Shown: positions 21,339 to 29,567 of the stretch, piece after piece
How the letters are laid out: each line of letters begins with the position of its first letter
Position numbering within the stretch: the stretch's first letter is position 1
Source of the DNA: an uncultured Bacteroidales bacterium
Lineage (GTDB): Bacteria > Bacteroidota > Bacteroidia > Bacteroidales > Paludibacteraceae
DNA: 43,089 nt
Direction of reading: 5' to 3'
Assembly (NCBI GenBank): GCA_902765485.1
Contig: CACWZZ010000017.1
Span: 1 to 43,089, forward strand
Notes under the pieces: generated by a model
Databases searched by the model: none
What the model was told of the DNA's origin: nothing
Seen by the model: only the letters and a program-made list of their open reading frames with translations
Program-made: the position numbers and the translations under genes

Positions 21339-22300
21339 GCAATATAAATAACATAATGGTAACGGTTTGCATCGTTACTTATAATCAAGAGAAATGGATC
21401 AGGCAGACGCTTGATTCCGTGCTTGCACAGCAGACAGAATATCCGTTTGAGGTGATTATTGGAGAGGATCATGGAACTGATACAACCCGTTTAATCTGTC
21501 AAGAGTACGCCGATCGATATGATAATGTGCGTTTGTTGCCTTTAAAAGAGAATCTTGGTGTAACTGCCAATTGGATACGATGTGTTCAAGCCGGTACCGG
21601 TAAATATATCATGACTTGTGCGGGGGATGATTGGTGGCATAATCCCAATAAGATTCAGTTGCAGGTAGATTTTATGGAAGCACATCCAGAGTGCGTTTGT
21701 TGTCACACAGACGAGGATGAATACTACGAAAATAGGGGTGTTCTTAAAAAATCAGTAAAGCAAACAAATGGAGTAATCCCTCCTGAAGGAAAAATACAAA
21801 AGGCTATTCTTTCCGGAGGTGAACATATTTCGGCAGTCACCATGTGCATTTGTCGTTCAACATTTGAAGAACATATTCCTGCTGAAGAATTCGCACGCAG
21901 ACGTTTCCCTCGCGAAGATTGGCCAATCTTGCTTGTTCTTGCTGCGTATGGCGACATTTTGTATATACCTATATCGACTGCCACGTATAGGATCGGTCAA
22001 GAATCCATCACACGAACATCCGATTATGAAAAGATAATCAAGAGGGCGCAACAAGATAAAGAAATGACGGAGTATTTATATACATTATTTCCGGAATGGG
22101 GACCATTTCAAGATGGACCTTACTTCGATTATATAGGTTACCATAATGCTTTGCATGCAGCTTATCGCAACAATGACTACAAATCCGCGCATGAGTTCGC
22201 AAAGAAAGACAAAACAAATTGTTGGGCAAAGCGTATGGCATCAAATTATATAACATTCAAATTATTTCGTTGGATTCAATCAAAACGTAGAAGACTATGA
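21335..22300 (+). CDS. Glycosyltransferase family 2
   Basis: The 321-residue GT-A transferase opens with [25 protein letters not shown], followed by [13 protein letters not shown] and a metal-binding segment [20 protein letters not shown], typical of inverting GT2 enzymes. A later [22 protein letters not shown] region corresponds to the catalytic-base segment (ED). The C-terminus (SKRRRL) is basic. It overlaps the acetyltransferase and aminotransferase genes by four bases each, so it lies inside the deoxy-amino-sugar module and may be the enzyme that transfers that sugar. The donor and acceptor are not determined by sequence. Confidence 0.9.
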   Translation: MSNINNIMVTVCIVTYNQEKWIRQTLDSVLAQQTEYPFEVIIGEDHGTDTTRLICQEYADRYDNVRLLPLKENLGVTANWIRCVQAGTGKYIMTCAGDDWWHNPNKIQLQVDFMEAHPECVCCHTDEDEYYENRGVLKKSVKQTNGVIPPEGKIQKAILSGGEHISAVTMCICRSTFEEHIPAEEFARRRFPREDWPILLVLAAYGDILYIPISTATYRIGQESITRTSDYEKIIKRAQQDKEMTEYLYTLFPEWGPFQDGPYFDYIGYHNALHAAYRNNDYKSAHEFAKKDKTNCWAKRMASNYITFKLFRWIQSKRRRL

Positions 22301-23418
22301 ACGTTCCTTTTTTGTCACTTAAAGACATTACTGCCAAATACGCAGATGAGATTCATGAAGCTGCACTTCGTGTGATTGATAGCGGCTGGTATCTGCAAGG
22401 CAAAGAGAATGAATTCTTTGAACAACACTATGCCGATTATATTGGCACGAAGTACTGCATTGGCTGCGCGAATGGCTTAGACGCACTCATTTGGATTTAC
22501 AGAGCATACATAGAATTAGGAATCATGCAGTTGGGAGACGAAGTAATCGTCCCTGCCAACACCTATATAGCTTCTATTCTTGCTATTACTGAAAATGGAT
22601 TAAAGCCTGTGCTTGTAGAACCTAATCCGGACACATTAGAGATAGATGATACCAAAATCGAAGCAGCCGTTACTTCTCGCACAAAATCTATCCTTATTGT
22701 GCATTTGTATGGTCGGTGTGCCATGACGGAGAAAATAGCAGAACTTTGCGAAAAATATAACTTGCGCTTAGTTGAGGATAATGCACAAGCTCATGGATGC
22801 ATCTGGAATGGAAAACGTACAGGTTCTATCGGTGACGCAGCAGGGCACTCGTTCTATCCCGGGAAAAACCTCGGTGCGTTGGGGGACGCAGGAGCTGTGA
22901 CGACAAATAACAAAGAACTCGCAGACGCAATACGTGCATTGGCGAACTATGGTAGCCAGCGAAAATATGTATTCAAATACACTGGCAGAAATAGCCGCTT
23001 GGATGAGATACAAGCAGCTATACTGGACGTCAAACTGCGTCATTTAGATGAAGATATTGCTTTGCGTCAACAAGCGGCAGATTATTACTACAATCACATT
23101 TCTAATCCGCTAATTACTCTACCCAAACTATTGCCACATGAGCAGAATGTGTACCATCTGTTTCCGATTTTGGTTACAGATGGGAAACGAGACGCGTTGC
23201 ATGATTATTTAGAACAAAATGGCATAGGAACAGTAATCCATTACCCGATTGCTCCGCATAAGCAAGAATGTTATGCTTCGGAGTCATGGAATTTACCTCA
23301 ATTGTCATTACCTGTTACGGAGCGCTTGGCGGACGAAGAACTTTCTATTCCTATGAGTCCTTGTCTAAAACATGAACAATTAGAATATGTAGTACAAATC
23401 ATCAATCAATTCAAATAA
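22297..23418 (+). CDS. DegT/DnrJ/EryC1/StrS sugar aminotransferase (FdtB/QdtB-like)
   Basis: The 373-residue PLP-dependent sugar aminotransferase has [18 protein letters not shown], the cofactor-phosphate region [20 protein letters not shown], and the PLP-binding lysine in [47 protein letters not shown] is the usual family segment. In this position it most likely transaminates the 3-keto-6-deoxyhexose made by the ketoisomerase at 20450, giving the 3-amino sugar that the acetyltransferase acts on. The start overlaps the GT2 stop by four bases (ATGA). Length matches FdtB-type enzymes. Confidence 0.92.
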   Translation: MNVPFLSLKDITAKYADEIHEAALRVIDSGWYLQGKENEFFEQHYADYIGTKYCIGCANGLDALIWIYRAYIELGIMQLGDEVIVPANTYIASILAITENGLKPVLVEPNPDTLEIDDTKIEAAVTSRTKSILIVHLYGRCAMTEKIAELCEKYNLRLVEDNAQAHGCIWNGKRTGSIGDAAGHSFYPGKNLGALGDAGAVTTNNKELADAIRALANYGSQRKYVFKYTGRNSRLDEIQAAILDVKLRHLDEDIALRQQAADYYYNHISNPLITLPKLLPHEQNVYHLFPILVTDGKRDALHDYLEQNGIGTVIHYPIAPHKQECYASESWNLPQLSLPVTERLADEELSIPMSPCLKHEQLEYVVQIINQFK

Positions 23419-23422
23419 TCCT

Positions 23423-23650
23423 ATGTTCAAATACACTAAACGACTAATCTCTGACATTCGTTTCTGGTGTCGGGAAATAAAACTCCGCAGGGAGGAAGAG
23501 GCGGAACTGGACCGCATTTCTGATATTACCTTCCAAGAAGGATTCGGAGGGCATGAGACGATGAGAGGCTTTGTCTATTACCAACAGATGAAGCGCAACC
23601 GCGCGGAACGCAAACGCCTTCACAAAGAGCAACGAGATACAATAAGGTAA
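23423..23650 (+). CDS. Small basic protein of unknown function, last gene of the polysaccharide cluster
   Basis: The 75-residue ORF starts four bases after the aminotransferase stop, so it would be translated in the same mRNA. It is charged and helical (IRFWCREIKLRREEEAELDRI; MKRNRAERKRLHKEQR) with no signal peptide or membrane span. I recognise no family. Spacing and codon use support it as real; a possible role as a small accessory or regulatory protein of the cluster is untested. Confidence 0.55.
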   Translation: MFKYTKRLISDIRFWCREIKLRREEEAELDRISDITFQEGFGGHETMRGFVYYQQMKRNRAERKRLHKEQRDTIR

Positions 23651-23700
23651 GAATAGTTTACACTCATCCTAAATCCCTTGAAGCCGGTATATAATTTTTT

Positions 23701-23940
23701 GTTCTGACCGTTTTGACCTTTTTGACCGTTTGGGGCGAAACGGTCAATCCGGTCAATTCGGTCATGTCATTTTTTTGCCACTTCTGCCATTTCTGCCATG
23801 TCAATTTTTTTCTTAATCTTAAAAATAGGAAACTTTTGAGGGACGAAAAAGAGCTATTTCGGGTGGTCTATCGTCTCGTAGGTGTCTCGTATGTCTCTCG
23901 TACGCCGGTAGTAAGCCTGTCGTGTCTGCCCGAATCTTAA
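23701..23940. other. Low-complexity intergenic stretch with GACCG/CGGTC words
   Basis: This gene-free stretch between the polysaccharide cluster and the dehydrogenase has many copies of TTGACC/GGTCAA, including a perfect inverted repeat of TTGACCGTTT with AAACGGTCAA around GGGGCG (23722-23747). CACTTCTGCCATTTCTGCCA words follow at about 23780-23800, and then GTCTCGTA words at about 23873-23905. An open frame across it is not protein-like. Confidence 0.6.
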
Positions 23941-23982
23941 TAATTGGTGGGCTTAATTTTGTTGCGAAGTTGCACTAAACTG

Positions 23983-24010
23983 AAAAAAACGCCCGTGTGG
24001 ACGTTTTTTA
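23983..24010 (+). terminator. Weak intrinsic terminator before the dehydrogenase promoter
   Basis: AAAAAACG and CGTTTTTT can pair around CCCGTGTGGA, and the T-tract flows into the TTTG -33 element at 24011. The pairing is mostly A-T, so strength is uncertain. Confidence 0.4.
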
Positions 24011-24042
24011 TTTGCACATATCGAAAAAAAGCAGTAAATTTG
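24011..24042 (+). promoter_or_regulatory. Promoter of the hydroxyacid dehydrogenase operon
   Basis: TTTGCACATATC at 24011 and TAAATTTG at 24035-24042 with a 20-base spacer; ATG follows at 24069. Confidence 0.85.
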
Positions 24043-24068
24043 CAGCGGATTTGAACAAATGTCCAAAA

Positions 24069-25022
24069 ATGAAGATCGCTTTTACCACCGAATTACCGAA
24101 AGAAGGGTTCCGACGCCTCGCAGAGCGAGGCTTTGGTGAGTGGGTGTTGGTGGAAGATATGAGGGAGGAATGGAAAGAAGCGGAGATTCTGGTGAGCACG
24201 TTTGACTACCATGTGCCGCGGGAGATGATTGAAGCGATGCCTCATCTGCGACTGATTGCCAATTTCGGAGCGGGATACAATAATATTGATTTGGACGCTT
24301 GCCGCGAACGCGGAATCCGCGTGACGAACACACCGCAGCCGGTGATCGAACCTACAGCAGAACTGGCTTTTGCGCTGATGATAGACGTGGCGCGGCGGGT
24401 GAGTGAGTTTGACAGAGCCGTCAGAAGTCAGCCGTCAGAAGTCAGCCATTTTGAGGGATTCGGGGTTATGCGGAATCTGAGTCATTCGCTGTACGGCAAG
24501 ACGCTGGGAATCATCGGTATGGGTCGGATCGGACAAGCCTTGGCGAGACGCGCGCTAGCGTCCGGAATGCGGATTCTATATTTCAACCGACATAAATTGC
24601 CCGTTGAAATCGAACAAAAATACGAGGCGACGTATGTTGATTTTCAAACCTTGCTGCAGGATAGTGACTTCGTTTCGCTGAACCTGCCATACACGCCGGA
24701 GGTACACCATCTGATCGGTAAGCCGGAGTTGGGAATGATGAAACGGAGCGCATACCTTATAAATACTGCGCGCGGCGCGCACGTACACGAGGGAGCGCTG
24801 GTAGAAGCACTCAAAAGCGGAATTATCGCCGGAGCAGCGATGGATGTGTATGAGCATGAACCTGCGATTTCATCGGAACTTTTGACGCTGCCGAACGTCG
24901 TACTCTCGCCGCACACAGGAACCGGGACATGGGAAGGAAGGATCGCCATGTGCGAAAACGTCACCGACAACATACTGGCGTTCATACAAAACGACCTTCA
25001 AGGGATGAATATCGTTTTGTAA
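24069..25022 (+). CDS. D-isomer-specific 2-hydroxyacid dehydrogenase
   Basis: This NAD(P)-dependent enzyme reduces 2-keto acids (glyoxylate, hydroxypyruvate or similar) to D-2-hydroxyacids. The 317-residue protein has an N-terminal catalytic domain (FGAGYNNIDLDACRERGIRVTNTP), the dinucleotide fold GIIGMGRIGQAL (about 147-158), the catalytic Arg in INTARGAHV, Glu in YEHEP and His in LSPHTGTGTWEGR. Start 24069 is set by the promoter; the longer frame would begin before it. A short in-frame repeat (SQPSEVS, about residues 120-126, from a duplicated 14-base unit) sits in the linker before the nucleotide-binding domain. The stop codon is followed directly by an AT-rich GAGAATTGAGAATT repeat. Substrate cannot be assigned. 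Confidence 0.92.
   Translation: MKIAFTTELPKEGFRRLAERGFGEWVLVEDMREEWKEAEILVSTFDYHVPREMIEAMPHLRLIANFGAGYNNIDLDACRERGIRVTNTPQPVIEPTAELAFALMIDVARRVSEFDRAVRSQPSEVSHFEGFGVMRNLSHSLYGKTLGIIGMGRIGQALARRALASGMRILYFNRHKLPVEIEQKYEATYVDFQTLLQDSDFVSLNLPYTPEVHHLIGKPELGMMKRSAYLINTARGAHVHEGALVEALKSGIIAGAAMDVYEHEPAISSELLTLPNVVLSPHTGTGTWEGRIAMCENVTDNILAFIQNDLQGMNIVL
24417..24449 (+). repeat. SEVS-type 14-base repeat in the dehydrogenase gene
   Basis: The unit CAGAAGTCAGCCGT occurs at 24422-24435 and is followed by a second copy ending in CAT instead of CGT. The same unit appears in pepT at 25816-25842. Confidence 0.88.
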
Positions 25023-25041
25023 ATTGAGAATTGAGAATTAA
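25023..25041. repeat. AT-rich direct repeat GAGAATT after the dehydrogenase stop
   Basis: ATTGAGAATTGAGAATTAA begins immediately after the stop codon and is of the same kind as the repeats at 26798 and 27928. Confidence 0.7.
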
Positions 25042-25059
25042 ACTTAAAAATTATATAAT

Positions 25060-25596
25060 ATGAAGAAAGTAATTATTATGGTAGCCGCAGTAATGCTGAT
25101 GAGCAGCTGCGGATTTATGAAGAACAGCACTTCGAGTAACAACACGACCGCTACCCCTGCAGCCACTACAACCACAACCGCTCAAAGCAGCAATGCCGCT
25201 GTGAGCGCAGGTCAAGGAGCAGGAAATGCACTTCTGGCATTGTACAACCAGTACAAAGCCGACGGCAACAAGTACGACTACAAGAACATGCAGAACGTGC
25301 TTAATACCGTAACTCTTATTGCCCAATGCGAGGGTCTGAAGGACAACTACAAGGACAAGACGTACCTCAAAGAGTTCGGCAAAGGCATGATCGCTTCGTC
25401 GCTGGGTCTGGTGACGCAGAACAATGTTGAGACCGTTACCAACAGCCTTGTCGATATGGTAAAGAACAACGAGACCGTACAGAGCGCTACTACACAAGCA
25501 CAAAGCACCGCCAGCCAAGCTGCATCCTATGCCAACACCGCCGCTCAATACGCAGGCGCTCTGAGCACCCTGCTTGGCGCTTTCAGCGGTAAGTAA
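25060..25596 (+). CDS. Small lipoprotein of unknown function
   Basis: The 178-residue protein has a lipoprotein signal: MKKVIIMVAAVMLMSSCGF, with the lipobox cysteine at about residue 17. A Ser/Thr/Ala/Asn-rich low-complexity linker (residues 20-45) follows, then a helical domain (about 48-135: GQGAGNALLALYNQYK, then LKEFGKGMIASSLGLV) and a second Ala/Thr/Ser/Gln-rich helix. It is presumably anchored in the outer membrane or periplasmic face. No family is recognised. It lies 37 bases after the dehydrogenase and 27 bases before pepT with no promoter between, so it is probably in the same operon. Confidence 0.8.
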   Translation: MKKVIIMVAAVMLMSSCGFMKNSTSSNNTTATPAATTTTTAQSSNAAVSAGQGAGNALLALYNQYKADGNKYDYKNMQNVLNTVTLIAQCEGLKDNYKDKTYLKEFGKGMIASSLGLVTQNNVETVTNSLVDMVKNNETVQSATTQAQSTASQAASYANTAAQYAGALSTLLGAFSGK

Positions 25597-25623
25597 ATAA
25601 CCCCACCCAACCTCCCCTCAAAA

Positions 25624-26802
25624 ATGAATATCGTAGATCGTTTTCTGAAATACGTATCGTTCTGCACGACGAGCGATGAGAACACCGGCATGACTCCTTC
25701 TACCCCCGGGCAGATGGAGTTTGCCCGGTATTTGGCAGAGGAGTTGAAAAGTATCGGTCTGACCGAGGTTTCTCTCGATTCCAACGGATATATTATGGCT
25801 ACGCTGGAGAGCAATCAGCCTTCAGAAGTCAGCCGTCAGATCCCTGTGATCGGTTTCATCGCGCACATGGACACGTCTCCCGACGCAAGCGGACGGAATA
25901 TCAAACCGAGTATCGTCAAAGCCGAAGAGCGCGATTTCATCGACCCTCGCTATGCAGGGCAGGACGTGATTGTGACGGACAATAAGACCCTTTTGGGCGC
26001 AGACGACAAAGCCGGTATAGCAGAGATTGTGACCGCCATGGAGTACCTGATCCAACATCCGGAGATTCAGCACGGCAAGATCCGAATCGGTTTTACGCCG
26101 GACGAAGAGATCGGCTGCGGAGCGGATCATTTTGACGTGAAGAAATTCGGAGCGGAGTTCGCTTATACGATGGACGGCGGCGCAATAGGTGAGTTGGAAT
26201 ACGAGAACTTCAATGCCGCGGCATGCAAGATCCGTGTGCACGGTCTGAACGTCCATCCGGGAACGGCTTATCACAAGATGCGCAACTCAATGCGTATTGC
26301 TTACCAGATTGCGGTGATGTTACCGCGTTTCCAGACGCCGGAGCACACCCAAGGGTACGAAGGATTCTATCACCTGATCGGCATGAGCGGAACCGTGGAA
26401 GAAACGACGCTGAATTATATCATCCGCGACCACGACCGCACGCAGTTCGAATACCGCAAGCGTGAGTTGGAGCACCTGGTACGCAAGATCAATACCGAGT
26501 ACGGCGAGGGAACAGCGGAGATCGAGATACGCGATCAATATTATAACATGCGCGAGAAGATCGAACCTGTCATGCATATTATTGATCTGGCAAAAGAAGC
26601 GATGGAAGCAGTGGGTGTAACTCCCGTGGTCAAACCCATCCGCGGCGGCACAGACGGAGCGAGACTTTCGTTCGAAGGACTGCCCTGCCCGAACATCTTC
26701 GCCGGAGGAGAGAATTTCCACAGCCGATACGAATATCTGCCGATTCCATCGATGGAAAAAGCGTGTGCAGTCATTCTGCAAATCGTGCAGAAAGCAATTT
26801 GA
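25624..26802 (+). CDS. pepT: Peptidase T (tripeptide aminopeptidase)
   Basis: This M20-family, zinc-dependent cytoplasmic aminopeptidase releases N-terminal residues from tripeptides. The 392-residue protein carries the metal ligands and catalytic residues in [39 protein letters not shown] and [15 protein letters not shown] and the C-terminal [33 protein letters not shown] complete the PepT pattern. Length is close to the usual 405-410. A short insertion (NQPSEVSRQ, bases 25816-25842) carries the same repeat as the upstream dehydrogenase. The stop codon TGA lies inside an AT-rich intergenic repeat. Confidence 0.96.
   Translation: MNIVDRFLKYVSFCTTSDENTGMTPSTPGQMEFARYLAEELKSIGLTEVSLDSNGYIMATLESNQPSEVSRQIPVIGFIAHMDTSPDASGRNIKPSIVKAEERDFIDPRYAGQDVIVTDNKTLLGADDKAGIAEIVTAMEYLIQHPEIQHGKIRIGFTPDEEIGCGADHFDVKKFGAEFAYTMDGGAIGELEYENFNAAACKIRVHGLNVHPGTAYHKMRNSMRIAYQIAVMLPRFQTPEHTQGYEGFYHLIGMSGTVEETTLNYIIRDHDRTQFEYRKRELEHLVRKINTEYGEGTAEIEIRDQYYNMREKIEPVMHIIDLAKEAMEAVGVTPVVKPIRGGTDGARLSFEGLPCPNIFAGGENFHSRYEYLPIPSMEKACAVILQIVQKAI
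25816..25842 (+). repeat. SEVS-type repeat in pepT
   Basis: CAGCCTTCAGAAGTCAGCCG followed by TCAGATC shares the CAGAAGTCAGCCGT unit with the dehydrogenase gene 1.4 kb upstream; it is translated as QPSEVSRQ. Confidence 0.85.
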
Positions 26803-26832
26803 GAATTTGAAGATTTGAGAATTTGAAGATTT
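26798..26832. repeat. AT-rich direct repeat between pepT and gcvT
   Basis: The 16-base unit TTTGAGAATTTGAAGA occurs twice in tandem. The first TGA is the pepT stop codon. Confidence 0.85.
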
Positions 26833-26847
26833 AAAATCAACAATACT

Positions 26848-27933
26848 ATGTTAAAAACAACACCGTTTACAGACATTCACATTGCGCTGGGCGCAAAGAT
26901 GGCTGAGTTTGCAGGCTTCAACATGCCGATCCAGTACCCGACAGGTATCAACCAAGAGCACATGATCGTTCGTGAGGGCGTGGGTGTGTTCGACGTGAGC
27001 CACATGGGTGAGTTCTGGGTGAAAGGCGAGAAAGCACTGGATTTTCTGCAGTATATCACGACCAACGACCTTTCTGTTATTGCAGCTGGCAAAGCGCAGT
27101 ACACCTGCATGCCGAACGGCAAAGGCGGAATCGTGGACGACCTGATCATTTACAAATACTCCACCACCAAATATCTGATGGTAGTCAATGCCGGTAATAT
27201 CGACAAAGACTGGGAGTGGGTGAATAAGGTGAGAGATGAGAAATTCGCCGACGCGGATCTGAAACTGGAGAACGCGAGTGAGCGTTACGGTCAGTTGGCA
27301 GTACAAGGACCGAAAGCGACCGAGTTGCTGCAACTGCTGACCGACGCAGACCTGAAGTCCATTGATTATTATGCTTTCCGCGAGTGGAGTTTTGCAGGCG
27401 TGCCGGGTGTGATTCTGTCCAATACAGGCTACACGGGAGCAGGTGGATTCGAGCTCTATTTCCCTGCCGAAAAAGGCAAACAGATCTGGGACGCACTCTT
27501 CGAAGTGGGCAAACCGTTCGGTCTGGCTCCGATCGGATTAGGAGCACGCGACAGTCTGCGTCTGGAGAAATGGTATTGTCTCTACGGTCACGATATCGAC
27601 GACACCACTTCGCCACTGGAGGCAGGACTCGGATGGATTACCAAACTGGACGCCAAGGATTTCATCGACCGCGATTTTCTGAAAGCCCAGAAAGCAGAAG
27701 GCGTGAAACGCAAACTCGTTCATTTCGAATGTCAGGAGCGTGCAATCCCACGCAACGGCTACGAAATATGCGATGAAACCGGCAAAAACATCGGTCATGT
27801 GACCTCCGGAATCATGCTGCCGAACACCAAAACGGGTATCGGAATGGGTTATGTTCAGACGCCGTTCGCCAAGAAAGAGAATATCATTTATATCAAGATT
27901 CGCGAGAAACTGATTCCGGCGAAGATTGTTTAG
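26848..27933 (+). CDS. gcvT: Aminomethyltransferase, glycine cleavage system T protein
   Basis: This enzyme transfers the methylene carbon of the aminomethyl-lipoyl H protein to tetrahydrofolate and releases ammonia. The 361-residue product shows [41 protein letters not shown], the folate-site region around [20 protein letters not shown], and [13 protein letters not shown], where the Glu often seen in GYTGE is Ala. The C-terminal [14 protein letters not shown] is also typical. gcvH and gcvP are not in the window. The stop codon TAG lies inside a TTTAGAGTTTAGTG repeat, which continues into the next gene's start. Confidence 0.96.
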   Translation: MLKTTPFTDIHIALGAKMAEFAGFNMPIQYPTGINQEHMIVREGVGVFDVSHMGEFWVKGEKALDFLQYITTNDLSVIAAGKAQYTCMPNGKGGIVDDLIIYKYSTTKYLMVVNAGNIDKDWEWVNKVRDEKFADADLKLENASERYGQLAVQGPKATELLQLLTDADLKSIDYYAFREWSFAGVPGVILSNTGYTGAGGFELYFPAEKGKQIWDALFEVGKPFGLAPIGLGARDSLRLEKWYCLYGHDIDDTTSPLEAGLGWITKLDAKDFIDRDFLKAQKAEGVKRKLVHFECQERAIPRNGYEICDETGKNIGHVTSGIMLPNTKTGIGMGYVQTPFAKKENIIYIKIREKLIPAKIV

Positions 27934-27957
27934 AGTTTAGTGTTTAGAGTTTAGTGA
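27928..27957. repeat. AT-rich direct repeat linking gcvT and the patatin gene
   Basis: Two 14-base units of GTTTAGAGTTTAGT are in tandem. They contain the gcvT stop (27931-27933), and the repeat runs into the GTG start of the next gene (27954-27956). Confidence 0.85.
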
Positions 27958-28913
27958 GTAAGAACGTAGCACTGGTATTGGGTTCCGGAGGTGCGCGAGG
28001 ATTAGCACATATCGGAGCTATCGAAGCTTTGGAGGAGCGCGGATACACGATCTCCTCCATAGCCGGTTGCTCGATGGGCTCTATCATCGCCGGCATGTAT
28101 GCTGCAGGGCAACTGAAGGAAGCCAAAGAGTGGTTCTTACGGGTCGATAAGCAGCTGATTCTGAGGATGATGGATATTAACCTATTGAGCAGTAACTCGC
28201 TGGTCAAAGGTGAACGGATCATCAAAGAACTGGAGAAAGTAGTGCCCGACCGACCGATAGAAGAGTTGAACATCCCCTGCTCTATCGTTGCGTCCGATAT
28301 GATGAACACGGAGGAAGTGGTGTTCCGCAGCGGCAGTCTGTTTGAGGCGGTGCGTGCGTCGATCAGTATTCCGCTTTTCTTCAAACCCATCCAGATAGAG
28401 AACCGCTTGCTGATTGACGGAGGAATACTCAATCCGCTGCCTTTGCATATCGTGGAGCGCACGGAAGGAGATATTCTCGTTGCGATGGATATCAGCGGCA
28501 AAGATGCGATGCAGATGGAACAAGAGATGCCGGAACCGATTGATGTGGACGGACGCATTGCTGCCATAGAAGCCGCCGGATTCGATGTGCCGGCTGGACT
28601 GGAGAAACAGCTTCGTCAATGGGGCAAAAAGGTCGATTCCATCCGACAAAATCGCGCAAGGGACTTAGGCAGAAACATCAGTTTCGTTTCGATCTTAGAC
28701 CGAATGAGCGACATGCAGATCCAGCAGAACACCCTTCTGGCGTTGCAACTCACCCCACCCGATGTACACGCTGTGATGCGGCAGTACGCCTATAACACTT
28801 TTGATTTCGACAAAGCAGAAGAGATCATTGCCGAGGGCAAACAGATTATGAACGAAGCACTGGAACAATACGAATTAACATCAGCGCAAGAGGTGCGCGA
28901 CGTCTCCCGATGA
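27954..28913 (+). CDS. Patatin-like phospholipase (RssA/NTE family)
   Basis: The 319-residue serine hydrolase is predicted to act on phospholipid or other acyl esters. It has the oxyanion hole GSGGARGLAHIGAIEAL, the nucleophile elbow AGCSMGSIIAGMYAAG (GxSxG variant GCSMG) and the dyad aspartate in LLIDGGILNPLPLHIVE. Start is GTG 27954, formed by the flanking repeat; the frame begins two residues before the family's conserved N-terminal strand, so no later start is suitable. It overlaps the TetR gene by four bases (ATGA) and is probably cotranscribed with gcvT. Together with the downstream regulator and acyl-CoA synthetases it suggests lipid turnover. Confidence 0.9.
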   Translation: MSKNVALVLGSGGARGLAHIGAIEALEERGYTISSIAGCSMGSIIAGMYAAGQLKEAKEWFLRVDKQLILRMMDINLLSSNSLVKGERIIKELEKVVPDRPIEELNIPCSIVASDMMNTEEVVFRSGSLFEAVRASISIPLFFKPIQIENRLLIDGGILNPLPLHIVERTEGDILVAMDISGKDAMQMEQEMPEPIDVDGRIAAIEAAGFDVPAGLEKQLRQWGKKVDSIRQNRARDLGRNISFVSILDRMSDMQIQQNTLLALQLTPPDVHAVMRQYAYNTFDFDKAEEIIAEGKQIMNEALEQYELTSAQEVRDVSR

Positions 28914-29503
28914 AAGACCGCAGACAATATATCATCCACAAAGCAATGGAGCTCTATGCGCTGGAGGGATACCAAAATGTGAGTATCACGGACCTGCAGA
29001 ACGCGCTGGATATGGGACGTGGGACGCTCTATTACTATTTTAAGGATCAAGACGAACTATTCCGCACATGCATGGAGACGTTCTTTCTGGAACCCAAGCA
29101 GCGCGCGCTGAATAGCGTTGGCGAAGACGTTACATTCGAGCAAATGATCAAAACAATGATGACGTATCTCCACGGGTTGGAAGAAACGCTCCTCACTTTT
29201 GATGACAGACGAGTCAATACCAGCAATGTCAATAACCTGATGTTCACCGCGTACAGTCTTTTCCCCGCCCTGCATCGCAAGGCGCAAAGGCTGGCATTGA
29301 AGGAAGTGGAGTTGTGGCGCAAAGCGATTTATAACAGCCAGCGGCTGGGTATTATCCGCAGAGGTATTGATGTAGAGATGATTGCGCTCATGTGCGCACA
29401 CATTAAAAATAGTTATGATTCCGGCTTGGGACAGACCCAAATGGACTTCTCATTATTGGAAAAATCCTACAATTCGTTCTATAAATTACTGAAAAACGAA
29501 TAA
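28910..29503 (+). CDS. TetR/AcrR-family transcriptional regulator
   Basis: The 197-residue repressor-type protein has a TetR N-terminal helix-turn-helix (about residues 8-50: IIHKAMELYALEGYQNVSITDLQNALDMGRGTLYYYFKDQDELF). A divergent all-helical ligand domain follows. It is translationally coupled to the patatin gene. A near-perfect 18-base palindrome lies 10 bases after its stop, at the promoter of the acyl-CoA synthetase gene (29514-29531), so it may control that gene in response to an acyl ligand, as FadR-like TetR proteins do. The ligand is inference. Confidence 0.92.
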   Translation: MKDRRQYIIHKAMELYALEGYQNVSITDLQNALDMGRGTLYYYFKDQDELFRTCMETFFLEPKQRALNSVGEDVTFEQMIKTMMTYLHGLEETLLTFDDRRVNTSNVNNLMFTAYSLFPALHRKAQRLALKEVELWRKAIYNSQRLGIIRRGIDVEMIALMCAHIKNSYDSGLGQTQMDFSLLEKSYNSFYKLLKNE

Positions 29504-29513
29504 TTTTGCAGTT

Positions 29514-29531
29514 TTTGAACGTCCGTTCGAA
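29514..29531. promoter_or_regulatory. Candidate TetR operator at the acyl-CoA synthetase promoter
   Basis: TTTGAACG-TC-CGTTCGAA is an inverted repeat with 7 of 8 arm positions matching. It overlaps the -33 region of the promoter whose -7 box is 29542-29549, replacing the usual TTGCATAT element. It lies directly between the regulator and the ligase gene. Confidence 0.6.
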
Positions 29532-29541
29532 TAAAAAGCAG

Positions 29542-29549
29542 TAACTTTG
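29542..29549 (+). promoter_or_regulatory. -7 box of the acyl-CoA synthetase promoter
   Basis: TAACTTTG followed by GCACC, 18 bases before ATG 29568. The -33 region is occupied by the palindrome at 29514-29531 rather than by the usual TTG element 20 bases upstream. Confidence 0.8.
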
Positions 29550-29567
29550 CACCGAAAATAAAAAGAT

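Noticed and set aside
23713-23940. 75-codon ORF after the polysaccharide cluster
   Set aside because: Its sequence is a readout of simple repeated words (CHFCHFCH) and it has no promoter or conserved look.
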